This document shows, piece by piece, positions 27,910-36,829 of a stretch of DNA of 64,000 nucleotides. This stretch comes from Couchioplanes azureus. GTDB lineage: Bacteria > Actinomycetota > Actinomycetes > Mycobacteriales > Micromonosporaceae. The notes under the pieces are model-generated. The model had not been told where the DNA came from, did no database searches, and was given only the letters and a program-made list of their open reading frames with translations. The stretch is from assembly GCF_014648355.1 (NCBI RefSeq), contig NZ_BMQY01000004.1, positions 297,924 through 361,923 on the forward strand, written 5' to 3'. The number at the start of each line of letters is the position of its first letter. Position 1 is the first letter of the stretch. The position numbers and the translations under genes were made by a program.

Positions 27910-29277
27910 ATGTTCGGTCAATCCAGGAGTCAGCGTCTGCGGGGCGCGCTCGCCGGCACACTGGGCGTCGGCCTGGTGGTCGGCCTGGCCGCCTGTGGCG
28001 GCGGCGGCGACTCGGACGACGATTCCACGGCGAAGCAGTCCATCGACTGCTCGGCCTTCAGCTCGTACGGCGACCTGAAGGGCAAGAAGGTCACCGTGTT
28101 CGCAAGCATCGTGACGCCGGAGGACAAGGCGTACACGGACTCGTACAAGCCGTTCGAGGACTGCACCGGCGTCGACATCGTGTACCAGGGCGACAAGTCC
28201 TTCGAGACCCAGGTCCTCGTGCAGGCCAAGGCCGGCAACCCGCCGGACATCGCGATCGTGCCGCAGCCGGGCCTGCTCAAGCAGCTCGTCGCCACCGGCA
28301 AGGCCGTCGAGGCGCCGGCCGAGGTCGCCGCCAACGTCGACAAGTTCTGGGGCAAGGACTGGAAGGGCTACGCCACGGTCGACGGCAAGTTCTACGCCGC
28401 GCCGTCGGGCGCCAGCGTCAAGTCCCTGGTCTGGTACTCGCCCACCGAGTTCAAGGAGAAGGGCTACCAGGTCCCGACCACGCTGGACCAGCTCAAGGAG
28501 CTGAGCGACAAGATCGCCGCGGACGGCGGCCGCAAGCCGTGGTGCGCCGGCATCGCCAGCGGTGAGGCCACGGGTTGGCCGATCACCGACTGGATGGAGG
28601 ACTTCATGCTCCGGCTCTCCGGGCCGGAGACGTACGACAAGTGGGTCAACCACCAGATCCCGTTCAACGGCCCCGAGTCCACCGCGGCCCTGGACGCGGT
28701 CGGCGCGTACCTGAAGAACGACAAGTACGTCAACGGCGGCCTCGGCGACGTCAAGAGCATCGCGACCACGACGTTCCAGGACGCCGGCCTGCCCATCGTC
28801 GACGGCAACACCTGCTCCCTGCACCGTCAGGCGAGCTTCTACGCGGCGAACTTCCCGAAGGACGTCAAGGTGGCCGAGGACGGCGACGTCTTCGCGTTCT
28901 ACCTGCCCGGCAAGGACGCCAGCAGCAAGCCGGTGCTCGGCGGCGGCGAGTTCAACCTGGCGTTCGCCGACCGGCCCGAGGTCAAGGCCTTCCAGACGTA
29001 CCTGTCCACCGACACCTGGGCCAACAACAAGGCCAAGGTCTCGCAGGGCTGGGTCAGCGCCAACAAGGGCATCGACCCCAACAACCTGAGCAACCCCATC
29101 GACAAGCTGGCCGCGACCATCCTGAAGGACCCGAACACCGTGTTCCGGTTCGACGGCTCGGACCAGATGCCGGCCGCGATCGGCTCGAACGCGTTCTGGA
29201 AGCAGACGACGAGCTGGATCACCGGTCAGGACACCAAGACCACCGTGAACAACATCGAGAACGCGTGGCCCAAGTGA
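27910..29277 (+). CDS. aglE: Sugar ABC transporter substrate-binding lipoprotein (AglE-like)
   Basis: 455 residues. Lipoprotein signal with lipobox GLAACGGG (Cys near residue 30) and a CUT1-family type 1 solute-binding body: KVTVFASIVTPEDKAY, VQAKAGNPPDIAIVPQPGLLKQL, WPITDWMEDFMLRLSGPETYDKW, ATTTFQDAGLPIVDGNTCSLHRQ. The nearest architecture I know is the alpha-glucoside binder AglE, so maltose/trehalose/sucrose-type alpha-glucosides are plausible. Two permeases follow. The ATPase is absent, as in many actinomycetes where a shared MsiK energises such importers. Confidence 0.85.
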   Translation: MFGQSRSQRLRGALAGTLGVGLVVGLAACGGGGDSDDDSTAKQSIDCSAFSSYGDLKGKKVTVFASIVTPEDKAYTDSYKPFEDCTGVDIVYQGDKSFETQVLVQAKAGNPPDIAIVPQPGLLKQLVATGKAVEAPAEVAANVDKFWGKDWKGYATVDGKFYAAPSGASVKSLVWYSPTEFKEKGYQVPTTLDQLKELSDKIAADGGRKPWCAGIASGEATGWPITDWMEDFMLRLSGPETYDKWVNHQIPFNGPESTAALDAVGAYLKNDKYVNGGLGDVKSIATTTFQDAGLPIVDGNTCSLHRQASFYAANFPKDVKVAEDGDVFAFYLPGKDASSKPVLGGGEFNLAFADRPEVKAFQTYLSTDTWANNKAKVSQGWVSANKGIDPNNLSNPIDKLAATILKDPNTVFRFDGSDQMPAAIGSNAFWKQTTSWITGQDTKTTVNNIENAWPK

Positions 29278-29291
29278 TCTAGAACCATCCC

Positions 29292-29323
29292 CGGGGCCGG
29301 TCGCCGCGAGGTGACCGGCCCCG
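29292..29323 (+). terminator. Intercistronic hairpin after the binding-protein gene
   Basis: CGGGGCCGGTC (29292-29302) and GACCGGCCCCG (29313-29323) form a perfect 11-bp stem with a 10-base loop between the binding-protein gene and the first permease. Such hairpins stabilise the upstream mRNA or partly terminate, giving more binding protein than permease. It sits 15 bases after the stop. Confidence 0.55.
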
Positions 29324-29350
29324 CTGGCCCTTCAAGGAGGTACGGGTCGC

Positions 29351-30331
29351 GTGTTAACCGCCGAGACCAACACCGCGAAGATCGGGCTGATGCTCGCCGC
29401 GATCCTGCTCTTCGCCGCGGTCGTGGGCGTCATCCTGTTCGTCGCCACCCTGTTCCGCGGCCGCCGCGCCGACCGCTGGGTCGCGTACGCCTATCTCGCC
29501 CCGACCCTGCTCATGCTGCTGGTCGGCCTGGTCTATCCGGGCCTGCGCACGATCTACCAGTCGTTCTTCGACGCCGCCGGCAAGGCGTTCATCGGGCTGG
29601 ACAACTACCAGACCATCTTCACCGACGCCGACCAGCTCACGGTGCTGCGCAACACGGTGTTCTGGGTCGTCGTCACGCCGTTCGTGGCCACCGCCGTCGG
29701 CCTGCTCTACGCCATCCTGGTCGACAAGTCGCCGTTCGAGTCGGCGGCCAAGGCGCTGGTCTTCCTGCCCATGGCGATCTCCTTCGTCGGCGCGTCGATC
29801 ATCTGGAAGTTCGTCTACGAGTACCGGCCCGACCAGGGCAACGTGAAGCAGATCGGTCTGCTCAACCAGATCCTGGTGTGGTTCGGCGGCAAGCCCCAGC
29901 AATGGCTGGTCGACTCGCCGCTGAACACGTTCCTGCTGATCGTGATCATGATCTGGATCCAGGCCGGCTTCGCGATGACCGTGCTCTCCGCGGCCATCAA
30001 GGCGATCCCGGACGACATCGTCGAGGCCGCCCGGCTCGACGGCGTCACCGCCTGGGGCATGTTCCGCTTCGTCACCCTGCCGGCGATCCGGCCGGCGGTG
30101 GTCGTGGTGCTGACCACCATCGGCATCGGCACGCTCAAGGTCTTCGACATCGTGCGGACGGCCACCGGCGGCCAGTTCGACACCAGCGTCGTCGCCAACG
30201 AGTTCTACAGCCAGAGCTTCCGCAGCGACAACCAGGGCCTGGGCGCGGCGCTCGCGGTCCTGCTGTTCCTGCTGGTGATCCCGATCGTCGTCTACAACAT
30301 CCGGCAGCTCCGCCGATCGGAGGCGCTATGA
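29351..30331 (+). CDS. aglF: Sugar ABC transporter permease (AglF-like)
   Basis: 326 residues from GTG 29351, with AAGGAGG about nine bases upstream. Eight hydrophobic segments: two N-terminal helices, then the six-helix core. The EAA loop that contacts the ATPase is EAARLDGVTAWGMFRFVTLP. CUT1-family importer permease, partner of the next gene (ATGA overlap) and of the upstream binding protein. Confidence 0.9.
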   Translation: MLTAETNTAKIGLMLAAILLFAAVVGVILFVATLFRGRRADRWVAYAYLAPTLLMLLVGLVYPGLRTIYQSFFDAAGKAFIGLDNYQTIFTDADQLTVLRNTVFWVVVTPFVATAVGLLYAILVDKSPFESAAKALVFLPMAISFVGASIIWKFVYEYRPDQGNVKQIGLLNQILVWFGGKPQQWLVDSPLNTFLLIVIMIWIQAGFAMTVLSAAIKAIPDDIVEAARLDGVTAWGMFRFVTLPAIRPAVVVVLTTIGIGTLKVFDIVRTATGGQFDTSVVANEFYSQSFRSDNQGLGAALAVLLFLLVIPIVVYNIRQLRRSEAL

Positions 30332-31242
30332 CCACCACCACCCCACCCGCGGCCGCCGTGCCGGTCGCGGCCGGGCAGCCCTCCGCGGCGGCCGTCGCGA
30401 AGCGCAAGCTCAGCTCGCCGTGGGCCTCGCTGGCGGCGATCGTCATCGCGGTGCTGTGGACCCTGCCGACCTTCGGCCTGCTCGTGTCGTCCTTCCGCCC
30501 CGAGCGGGCGATCAAGACGACCGGCTGGTGGACGTTCTTCACCGACCCGAAGCTCACGCTGGACAACTACCGCGCCGTGCTCGACTCGGAGAGCGGGGCC
30601 GGGCTGGGCGCGTACTTCGTCAACTCGCTGGTGATCACCATTCCCTCGGTGCTCATCCCGCTGACCCTGGCGACGATCGCGGCGTACGCCTTCGCCTGGA
30701 TGAAGTTCCCGGGCCGCAACATCCTGTTCCTGGTGATCTTCGCCCTGCAGATCGTGCCGTTGCAGGTGACGCTGATCCCGCTGCTCACCCTCTACGTGGA
30801 CGCGGGCCTGGCGAACACCTTCTGGACGATCTGGCTGTCGCACTCCATCTTCGGCCTGCCGCTGGCCATCTACCTGCTGCACAACTTCATGCGGGAGGTG
30901 CCCTCGACCCTGCTGGAGGCGGCCCGCATGGACGGCGCCGGCCACGTGTCGATCTTCTTCAAGGTGCTGCTGCCGCTGCTGCGCCCGGCACTGGCCGCGT
31001 TCGGCATCTTCCAGTTCCTCTGGGTGTGGAACGACCTGCTGGTCGCCCTCACCTTCGCCGGTGGCGGCGACGCGGTCGCCCCGGTCACCGTGGCGCTGGC
31101 CAACCTGAGCGGCACCCGGGGCACGGCGTGGCACCTGCTGTCGGCGGGGGCCTTCGTCTCCATCCTGGTCCCGGTGACGATCTTCCTGCTGCTGCAGCGG
31201 TACTTCGTCCGCGGCCTGCTCGCCGGCAGCGTCAAGGGCTGA
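30328..31242 (+). CDS. aglG: Sugar ABC transporter permease (AglG-like)
   Basis: 304 residues from ATG 30328, overlapping the previous stop as ATGA, with GGAGG at 30319-30323. A Pro/Ala-rich N-terminal cytoplasmic stretch precedes six helices. EAA loop: EAARMDGAGHVSIFFKVLLP. Forms the heterodimeric membrane channel with the AglF-like protein. No ATPase or glycosidase gene follows; a strong terminator does. Confidence 0.9.
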   Translation: MTTTTPPAAAVPVAAGQPSAAAVAKRKLSSPWASLAAIVIAVLWTLPTFGLLVSSFRPERAIKTTGWWTFFTDPKLTLDNYRAVLDSESGAGLGAYFVNSLVITIPSVLIPLTLATIAAYAFAWMKFPGRNILFLVIFALQIVPLQVTLIPLLTLYVDAGLANTFWTIWLSHSIFGLPLAIYLLHNFMREVPSTLLEAARMDGAGHVSIFFKVLLPLLRPALAAFGIFQFLWVWNDLLVALTFAGGGDAVAPVTVALANLSGTRGTAWHLLSAGAFVSILVPVTIFLLLQRYFVRGLLAGSVKG

Positions 31243-31267
31243 CCGCTCGGCACCGCGTGCCGGACGA

Positions 31268-31306
31268 ACACCGCGGCCGCCCGGATGATCCGGGCGGCCG
31301 CGGTGT
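31268..31306. terminator. Strong bidirectional hairpin terminator
   Basis: ACACCGCGGCCGCCCGGAT (31268-31286) and its exact complement (31288-31306) form a near-perfect 19-bp dyad around one central base. It lies between the rightward sugar transporter operon and the convergent gene ending at 31333, so it may serve both strands. Confidence 0.75.
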
Positions 31307-31332
31307 GTTCGGGACGCAGATGGTGCCGGCGC

Positions 31333-32016
31333 TCAGTCCTCGGCGCCCGGCTCGGGCGTCGGCGACACGGTCGGCTCGCTCGAGGGCTCCTCGGTCGGGG
31401 CGTCCGTCGGCTCGGTGGTGGGCTCGGTCGTCGGGGCGTCCGTCGGCTCGGTGGTCGGCTCGGTCGTCGGGCCGTCCGTCGGCTCGGTGGTCGGCTCCGG
31501 CGTGGGGGCCGGCTTGGGCGTGACCACCTTGCCCGACGTCACCACCTTGGTGGCGGTGTAGACGGCGCCGCTGCGGGTGCCGCTCACGACGATCCGGTGG
31601 CCCACGGCGACGAGGGCGAGCGTGCCCTTCTTGCCGTTCACCACGACCATCGCCTTCTCGGCGACGACGACGCTGGTGACGACGGTCTTCTTGGTGGTCT
31701 TCTTGCCCTTCTTGACCGTGACCTTGGTCTTCAGCGTCACGGCTCCGGTCGCGGCGTCGACGGCGCTGACGGTGCCGGAGGCCTGGAAGCGCACCGCCTT
31801 GACGGGCTTGGTGGTCTTCGTGGTCTTGGTCGTCGTGGTCTTGGTCGAGGTGGTGGACTTCGGCGTGCTGGACGGCTTCGGCTTCGCGCCACCCTTCGAC
31901 GCCGACGCCGACGACGAGGCCGGCGACTTCGCAACCGCGATGGCGGCGGTCGACACGGCGGGAACGACGATCCCGGTGGCAAGCAGGGCGGCAACAGCGG
32001 TACGGCGCATACGCAT
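31333..32016 (-). CDS. Secreted Thr/Lys/Pro-rich protein with TTEPTD repeats
   Basis: 227 residues from ATG 32016 (GAGGAG upstream). A signal peptide MRMRRTAVAALLATGIVVPAV with a cleavage site near AVA is followed by a Ser/Thr/Lys linker, then a ~90-residue beta-rich domain (FQASGTVSAVDAATGAVTLK to YTATKVV) resembling DUF5666-like OB-fold modules. The C-terminus carries repeated PTTEPTTEPTDA units, a wall-spanning or glycosylated stalk type. No sortase motif or anchor. Function unknown; probably exported and cell-envelope associated. Confidence 0.7.
   Translation of the reverse strand: MRMRRTAVAALLATGIVVPAVSTAAIAVAKSPASSSASASKGGAKPKPSSTPKSTTSTKTTTTKTTKTTKPVKAVRFQASGTVSAVDAATGAVTLKTKVTVKKGKKTTKKTVVTSVVVAEKAMVVVNGKKGTLALVAVGHRIVVSGTRSGAVYTATKVVTSGKVVTPKPAPTPEPTTEPTDGPTTEPTTEPTDAPTTEPTTEPTDAPTEEPSSEPTVSPTPEPGAED
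31385..31500 (-). repeat. In-frame repeats encoding PTTEPTD units
   Basis: Imperfect tandem units of about 36 bases on the minus strand encode repeated TTEPTTEPTD(A/G)P at the C-terminus of the secreted protein. The repeats explain the low-complexity tail and are a likely site of copy-number variation. Confidence 0.65.
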
Positions 32017-32122
32017 GTGAGCGGTACTCCTCGGTTCAGGGGAGACTCCAGCTTCACCACGGTCGGTTGCAGCTCGGTTGCCGGTCGTGGTGCATGCCGG
32101 TAGTGCGCGGCACCGGCGGGCC

Positions 32123-34034
32123 TCAGGAGGGCGGCGGCCGCAGCGGCAGCGTGATGGTGAAGGTGCTGCCCTGGTCGAGCTTCGACTCCACCGCCACCGT
32201 GCCGCCGTGCTCGGTGACGATGGTGCGCACGATGGCCAGCCCGAGGCCCGAGCCCTGCACCGCGCGGTCCATGGCGTTGGCGCCGCGGTGGAACGGGGTG
32301 AACATCCCGGGCAGGTCGCCGTCCGGGATGCCGATGCCGGTGTCCGTCACCACCACGACCGCCCTGCCCCCCCTCGGCGTGGACGCGATAGTCGACCCGG
32401 CCGCCCGCAGGAGTGAACTTGACCGCGTTGTCGAGCAGGTTGCGCAGGGCACGTTCGAGCCGGCGGGGGTCGCCGTCCACCCAGACGGCCTCGGTCTGGC
32501 CGCTCAGCGCGACGTCCCGGCCGCCGGCCGCCGGCGCCACCTGCGCGTGCACGGCCGAGGCCACGGCGGCGAGGTCCACGGCGACGGCGTGGTCGGTGGC
32601 CGGGCGCTGGCTCGGGTCGAGCACGAGCAGGTCGGACACCGTGTCGTGCAGCCGGTGCGCGTTGCGCAGGATCGCCTCCAGACCGCGCTGCTGCATCGGC
32701 GCCAGGTCGCCGGCGTCGCCCTCGGTCAGCATCTCCGCGTACCCGAGGATGCTCGCCAGCGGAGTCCTCAGCTCGTGCGTGACCGTGGCGACGAAGGCGT
32801 CCTTGCGCTCGTCGAGCACGCGCAGCTCGGTGATGAGCTTCTCCTGGCGCTCGCGGAGCCGGTGCTGGCGCACGAAATGGTCGATCTCCCGGGCGATCGT
32901 GGCCAGCAGGCGCCGGTCCTCGGCACTCCACCCGGGCCGGTCACCGTGGACGACGCAGAGAAAGCCGGGCGGATGCTCGGCGTCGCCGCCGAGCGAGACG
33001 GCGAGCGCGCCCGGCACCTGCGGGACGTCCGTGACGGTGCCGGGCTCGGCGGCGATGACGTCCACCAGGGCGGACACCGGCAGCGGCGGCGTTCCGGGCG
33101 GCCAGTGGGCCTCGACCAGCCCGGCCGCGGCGATCCTGCTGCTGCCGTGGACGGCGTCCGCGCCGAGGGCCACACCGATCAGCTCCGCCACCCGGGCGGC
33201 CCCCCGCGCGGCGTCGTGGCTGTCGCGCAGCACGCCGGCGACCGCCGCGCGCAGCTCCGTGCGTCGCAGCCGGGCCAGGTCGGCCGCGTGCAGGCGCTCG
33301 GTCTCGGCGGCGAGGCGGTTGAGCGTGCCGATCACGGCGCGGATCTCCCCCGGCCCGGACGGGACCGCCCGCGCGGACCACTCGCCGCCGGCGAGCCGGT
33401 CGAGGGTCTCCCGCAGGTGCTCCAGCGGTGCGAGCAGGAAGCGGCGTCCCCACGCGCCCGCCACCAGCGCCACGGCGAGCACCGCCGCGCCCAGCACGGC
33501 GAAGATCAGCTGCGCGATGCCGGACTCGCGCCGGGCGGCCGCGGCGTTCTTCTCCTGCAGGTTCGCCAGCGCGGCGTCGACCGCGGCGTTGGCCGTGCGG
33601 AACTGGTCGAACAGCTGCTTGCCGCGTTCGGTGTGGGAGAACTCGGGGGCCGCGGTGCCGGCGACGACGATCGGTGTCGCGTACGCGTTCAGCCACTGCG
33701 ACGCGGCCGTCCGCTCCGCGGCGAGCAGGCGCCGTACGCCCGGGTCGGCGGTGGTGGTGGCGACCGCGTCGAAGGAGGTGAAGGCGGAGGCCCGGCCCCG
33801 GTCGTACGGTTCCAGGAAGTCCCGCACGCCGGTGAGCTGGAAGCCGCGGACGCCGGTCTCGGCGTCGGTCAGGTGCTGCAGCACCGCGGTGTTGGCGTCG
33901 CGGGCCTGCTCGAGCCGGGCGGCGCGGCCGGCCTGCGCGACCCGTAGCCGATCGCCGACCACGAGCTGGAGCACCACGACCGCGGCGAACAGCGTCAGGA
34001 GGGTGAGGAAGGCGGCGTTCGCGCGCCGGCGCAT
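32123..34034 (-). pseudogene. CHASE3-HAMP-GAF-type histidine kinase, frameshifted in the ATPase domain
   Basis: From ATG 34034 a sensor kinase reads well: membrane helix (~8-28), CHASE3-like sensor (DANTAVLQHLTDAETGVRGF), second helix (~165-185), HAMP, GAF-like region, and HisKA with FVATVTHELRTPLASILGY. The ATPase domain starts ([16 protein letters not shown]) but the frame breaks at a run of seven G on the minus strand (32367-32373). Continuing one base off restores [23 protein letters not shown] and a normal end at 32123. Removing one base rejoins the frames as [11 protein letters not shown]. It is either a sequencing error, a phase-variable tract or a true pseudogene. It starts 11 bases after the upstream kinase gene. 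Confidence 0.8.
32367..32373. repeat. Seven-base C/G homopolymer at the kinase frameshift
   Basis: A run of seven C on the plus strand (seven G in the kinase mRNA) is exactly where the histidine-kinase frame is lost and regained. Six G would give an intact gene. Confidence 0.85.
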
Positions 34035-34044
34035 GGAGCCCACG

Positions 34045-35763
34045 TCAGGCGCCCGGGAGCGTGAAGGCGATGGTCGTACCGCCACCGGGTGCCCCGTCGG
34101 CCCAGATGTGGCCGCCGTGGCGCTCGACGATGCGCTGGCAGGTGGCCAGGCCCACGCCGTGGCCCGCGCGCCCGGCCACGCCGAGCTGCGCGAACATCTC
34201 GAAGACGCGCAGCCGCTCGGACTCGGGGATGCCGATGCCGTTGTCGGTCACGGTGACCAGCCACTCGGTCCCGCGCGGTTCCGCCGCCACGGTCACCCGG
34301 CTCGGGCGGTCCGGGTGGCGGTACTTGACCGCGTTGCCGACCAGGTTCTGCAGGAGCTGGCGCACCAGCGTGGGGTCGAGCGCGAGCCACGGCATCTCGC
34401 CGGCGACGACGACCTCGGCTCCGGCCGTACGGATGGTGTCCCGCAGGTCCAGGAGCGCGTGCTCGGCCACCTCGCCGAGGTTCGCCTTCTCGCGGCGGCA
34501 GGGTTCGCTGCCGGCCCGGGCGTAGCTCAGCAGCGCCCGGATCAGCTCCTGCATCCGCGCGACCGCCCGGGTGGCGGAGGTTATCCACTTGTCGGCCTGC
34601 TCGTCGAGGCGCTCGCGGTACTCGTCGGCGAGCAGCTCGAGGTAGCCGTTGACCACCGCGAGCGGGGCGGCGAGGTCGTGACTGACCACGCCGGCGAACT
34701 GCTCCAGCTCGGTGTTCGAGCGCTGCAGCTCCGCGATGGTGACGGCGAGGTCGGTGTGCGCCTTCTCCAGGGCCCGGCGCCGGGCCCGGTCCGCGGTCAC
34801 GTCGGTCATGGCGATGACCGCGCCGAGCGGCGCGCCGCTCGTGGAGCGCAGACCCCGGCCGCCCACGACGACATGCCGCGGCGCGGTGCCGGGCGACCGG
34901 ATGACGATCTCCGCACCGGAGACCGTGCCGCCGCGCAGAGCGCGCAGGAGGGGCACCTCCTCGGGCGTCAGCGGCGTGACCCCGTCGGTGCGGAACAACT
35001 TGTAGCGCTCGGCAACCTGCTCGGGCGCGACGTCCGGTTCCCGGCTCATGTCCGAGTGCCACTCGCGCCCGGTCCGGTTGAACACGGTCACGCGGCCGGA
35101 CGGGTCGGCGGCCATCACGGCCACGTCGATGGTGTCCAGGACCGCGTTGGTGAACTGCCGGCGGTCCTCGGCCTCGGCCAGCAGCTGGGCGTTGACCCGG
35201 GCCTGCCGGCGGCGCTCGAACAGGGCGAGGACCACCTTGGCGAGGTCCTTCAGGCGGGCGATCTGGTCCTCGCTGAGCTCGCGCGGCTGCGAGTCGAAGA
35301 CGCACAGGGTGCCCAGCGCGTAGCCCTGCGGCGTCACCAGCGGCGCCGAGGCGTAGAACCGGACGTCGGCGAGCAGCCCGGTGACCCAGGGGTTGGCGGC
35401 GTAGGTGGGGTCGGCGCTGGCGTCGGGCACATAGGTGAACTCGCCGGTCTGGAACCGTACCGCGCACATCGAGTCGCTCCGCGGGGAGTCGCCCCCGGCG
35501 AAGCCGGTCGTGGTGAGCTGGCACTGGCGGTGCTCGTCGATGAGGTTCAGCGTCGCGGTCGGCACGCCGGCCACCATGGCGGCCACCCGGACGACCGCCT
35601 CGAGCTCGTCGTCGGCGGGCGCGTCGAGCAGGCGGTACTCGTGCAACGCCGCGAGGCGCCGCTGCTCCTCTGCGCTCACCTGCCGCCGCCCCTGCCCTCG
35701 CGTGGTCCCGACATGAGGTATTTCGGCACGGATGGCCGCCATCTGAACTCGCGCTCGCCGCAC
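34045..35763 (-). CDS. GAF-PAS sensor histidine kinase
   Basis: 572 residues from the longest start at 35763; a GTG at 35679 (MSAEEQRRLAALHEYRLLD) begins closer to the conserved region and may be the true start. N-terminal GAF domain of the LLDAPADDELEAVVRVAA type with SMCAVRFQTGEFTYVPDASA, a PAS domain (~205-325), a HisKA box VSHDLAAPLAVVNGYLELL and a complete ATPase domain (QNLVGNAVKYRHP, VTDNGIGIP, GHGVGLATC). No membrane helices, so a cytoplasmic sensor. No response regulator is adjacent; the next gene on the strand is a second kinase, suggesting a two-kinase relay. Confidence 0.88.
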   Translation of the reverse strand: MRRARVQMAAIRAEIPHVGTTRGQGRRQVSAEEQRRLAALHEYRLLDAPADDELEAVVRVAAMVAGVPTATLNLIDEHRQCQLTTTGFAGGDSPRSDSMCAVRFQTGEFTYVPDASADPTYAANPWVTGLLADVRFYASAPLVTPQGYALGTLCVFDSQPRELSEDQIARLKDLAKVVLALFERRRQARVNAQLLAEAEDRRQFTNAVLDTIDVAVMAADPSGRVTVFNRTGREWHSDMSREPDVAPEQVAERYKLFRTDGVTPLTPEEVPLLRALRGGTVSGAEIVIRSPGTAPRHVVVGGRGLRSTSGAPLGAVIAMTDVTADRARRRALEKAHTDLAVTIAELQRSNTELEQFAGVVSHDLAAPLAVVNGYLELLADEYRERLDEQADKWITSATRAVARMQELIRALLSYARAGSEPCRREKANLGEVAEHALLDLRDTIRTAGAEVVVAGEMPWLALDPTLVRQLLQNLVGNAVKYRHPDRPSRVTVAAEPRGTEWLVTVTDNGIGIPESERLRVFEMFAQLGVAGRAGHGVGLATCQRIVERHGGHIWADGAPGGGTTIAFTLPGA

Positions 35764-36111
35764 GGGTAGTGCACAGACCTGTGAGCTTCCTGAAAGTTGT
35801 TATCTATCCGTAACCTTTGATCTTTGCGTACGTGTGGTGACGGTCACATGTGACTTTGCCGACCCTTGTGTCCAGTATCGACACATCTTTTACGGCCGGG
35901 CGAGAAAAGTAGTCACTGTCGGTAACGGATTTTGTGTCGGGCACGTTACCGGCCGGTAGCGGAGCCCCTTGTTCCCGTCACCCGGTAGAGGCAACATTCC
36001 CCCCACGTTCACACGGCCGCATTGACGGGTCTCACTTCCGGACCGACCAGAGTCGACCGCGATGCGGACCGTACGGCGGCCGGGCCGTTCCATCATGTAC
36101 GAGGAGGATCC
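35764..36111. promoter_or_regulatory. Divergent promoter region with several dyads
   Basis: A gene-free, relatively AT-rich gap between the leftward kinases and the rightward DUF6230 gene. It holds a perfect 12-bp palindrome GTCACATGTGAC (35843-35854), a TGTGTC-N7-GACACA dyad (35867-35885) and a CGGTAACG-N16-CGTTACCG dyad (35920-35951). The last resembles the GTAACGC dyad upstream of the ebo-like operon. Multiple regulators probably act here. GAGGAGG before 36112 is the DUF6230 ribosome site. Confidence 0.5.
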
Positions 36112-36744
36112 GTGAAGGATGCGCAAGGCGATCCGGCTTACGGTCGCACCAACTGGCGCCGTTTCGCCGTAGCGGCGGCGGTGCCTGCCGCGGCTGCCGG
36201 TGCCTTGGTTTTCGGGATGGCCAACGGGGCGTTCGCGGCCTCGTTCACCGTCTCAGGTCAGGCGTTCAAGATCTCCGCCGACAGGCTCGAGGGCAACGGC
36301 TTCGCGCAGTACGGCGGTCATGACGACACGGTGAACGGCAAGCAGATCCCCGTCGCTGTCTCGGGTATCGCCTCCGCCGAGTTGTACAACCTGTGCCAGT
36401 CGGTGAAGACGCCGGGTCTGCCCGTCGTCCTCACCATCCGGGCGGGCCGGGAGGCCGGCAAGCCGGCCAAGGCCACCGACCTGGTCATCGGTGTCAGCGA
36501 GCTGAGCGGCGAGGCGAAGTTCACCGACATCAACATCGGCCAGGACGCCAGCACGCTGGGCCTGGGCGGCAAGGCGGCCAAGGGCAAGCCGGGCGACTTC
36601 GGCCAGGAGGCCAAGCACGTCACCATCACCGACCTGCGCCAGACGGCCGTGTCCACCACGGCCGGCACGTTCACCCTGAGCGGGCTGAACATGAAGGTCA
36701 ACCTGCCCGGTGCCGACGGCAAGCCGCCGGCGGAGTGTTTCTGA
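36112..36744 (+). CDS. DUF6230-family secreted protein
   Basis: 210 residues from GTG 36112, with GAGGAGG four bases upstream; a longer frame upstream lacks a site. A basic N-terminus with NWRRFAVAAAVPAAAAGALVFG acts as a signal or anchor helix, followed by a beta-rich exported domain (ASFTVSGQAFKISADRLEGNGFAQYG...) with two cysteines. Such proteins pair with DUF6114 membrane proteins in many actinomycetes and are sometimes mis-named cholesterol esterases. No catalytic motif is visible. The DUF6114 gene follows across a hairpin. Confidence 0.75.
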   Translation: MKDAQGDPAYGRTNWRRFAVAAAVPAAAAGALVFGMANGAFAASFTVSGQAFKISADRLEGNGFAQYGGHDDTVNGKQIPVAVSGIASAELYNLCQSVKTPGLPVVLTIRAGREAGKPAKATDLVIGVSELSGEAKFTDINIGQDASTLGLGGKAAKGKPGDFGQEAKHVTITDLRQTAVSTTAGTFTLSGLNMKVNLPGADGKPPAECF

Positions 36745-36754
36745 CGCACGACCC

Positions 36755-36786
36755 GAGGCCCGCGGAACGCACCGTCCGCGGGCCTC
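36755..36786 (+). terminator. Hairpin between the DUF6230 and DUF6114 genes
   Basis: GAGGCCCGCGGA (36755-36766) and TCCGCGGGCCTC (36775-36786) form a perfect 12-bp stem with an 8-base loop, 11 bases after the DUF6230 stop and about 43 before the next start. It may partly terminate or set relative expression of the two genes. Confidence 0.6.
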
Positions 36787-36829
36787 ACCCATGCCGGGGC
36801 GGCACAGCACCACCTGACTGGAGGAGTAC

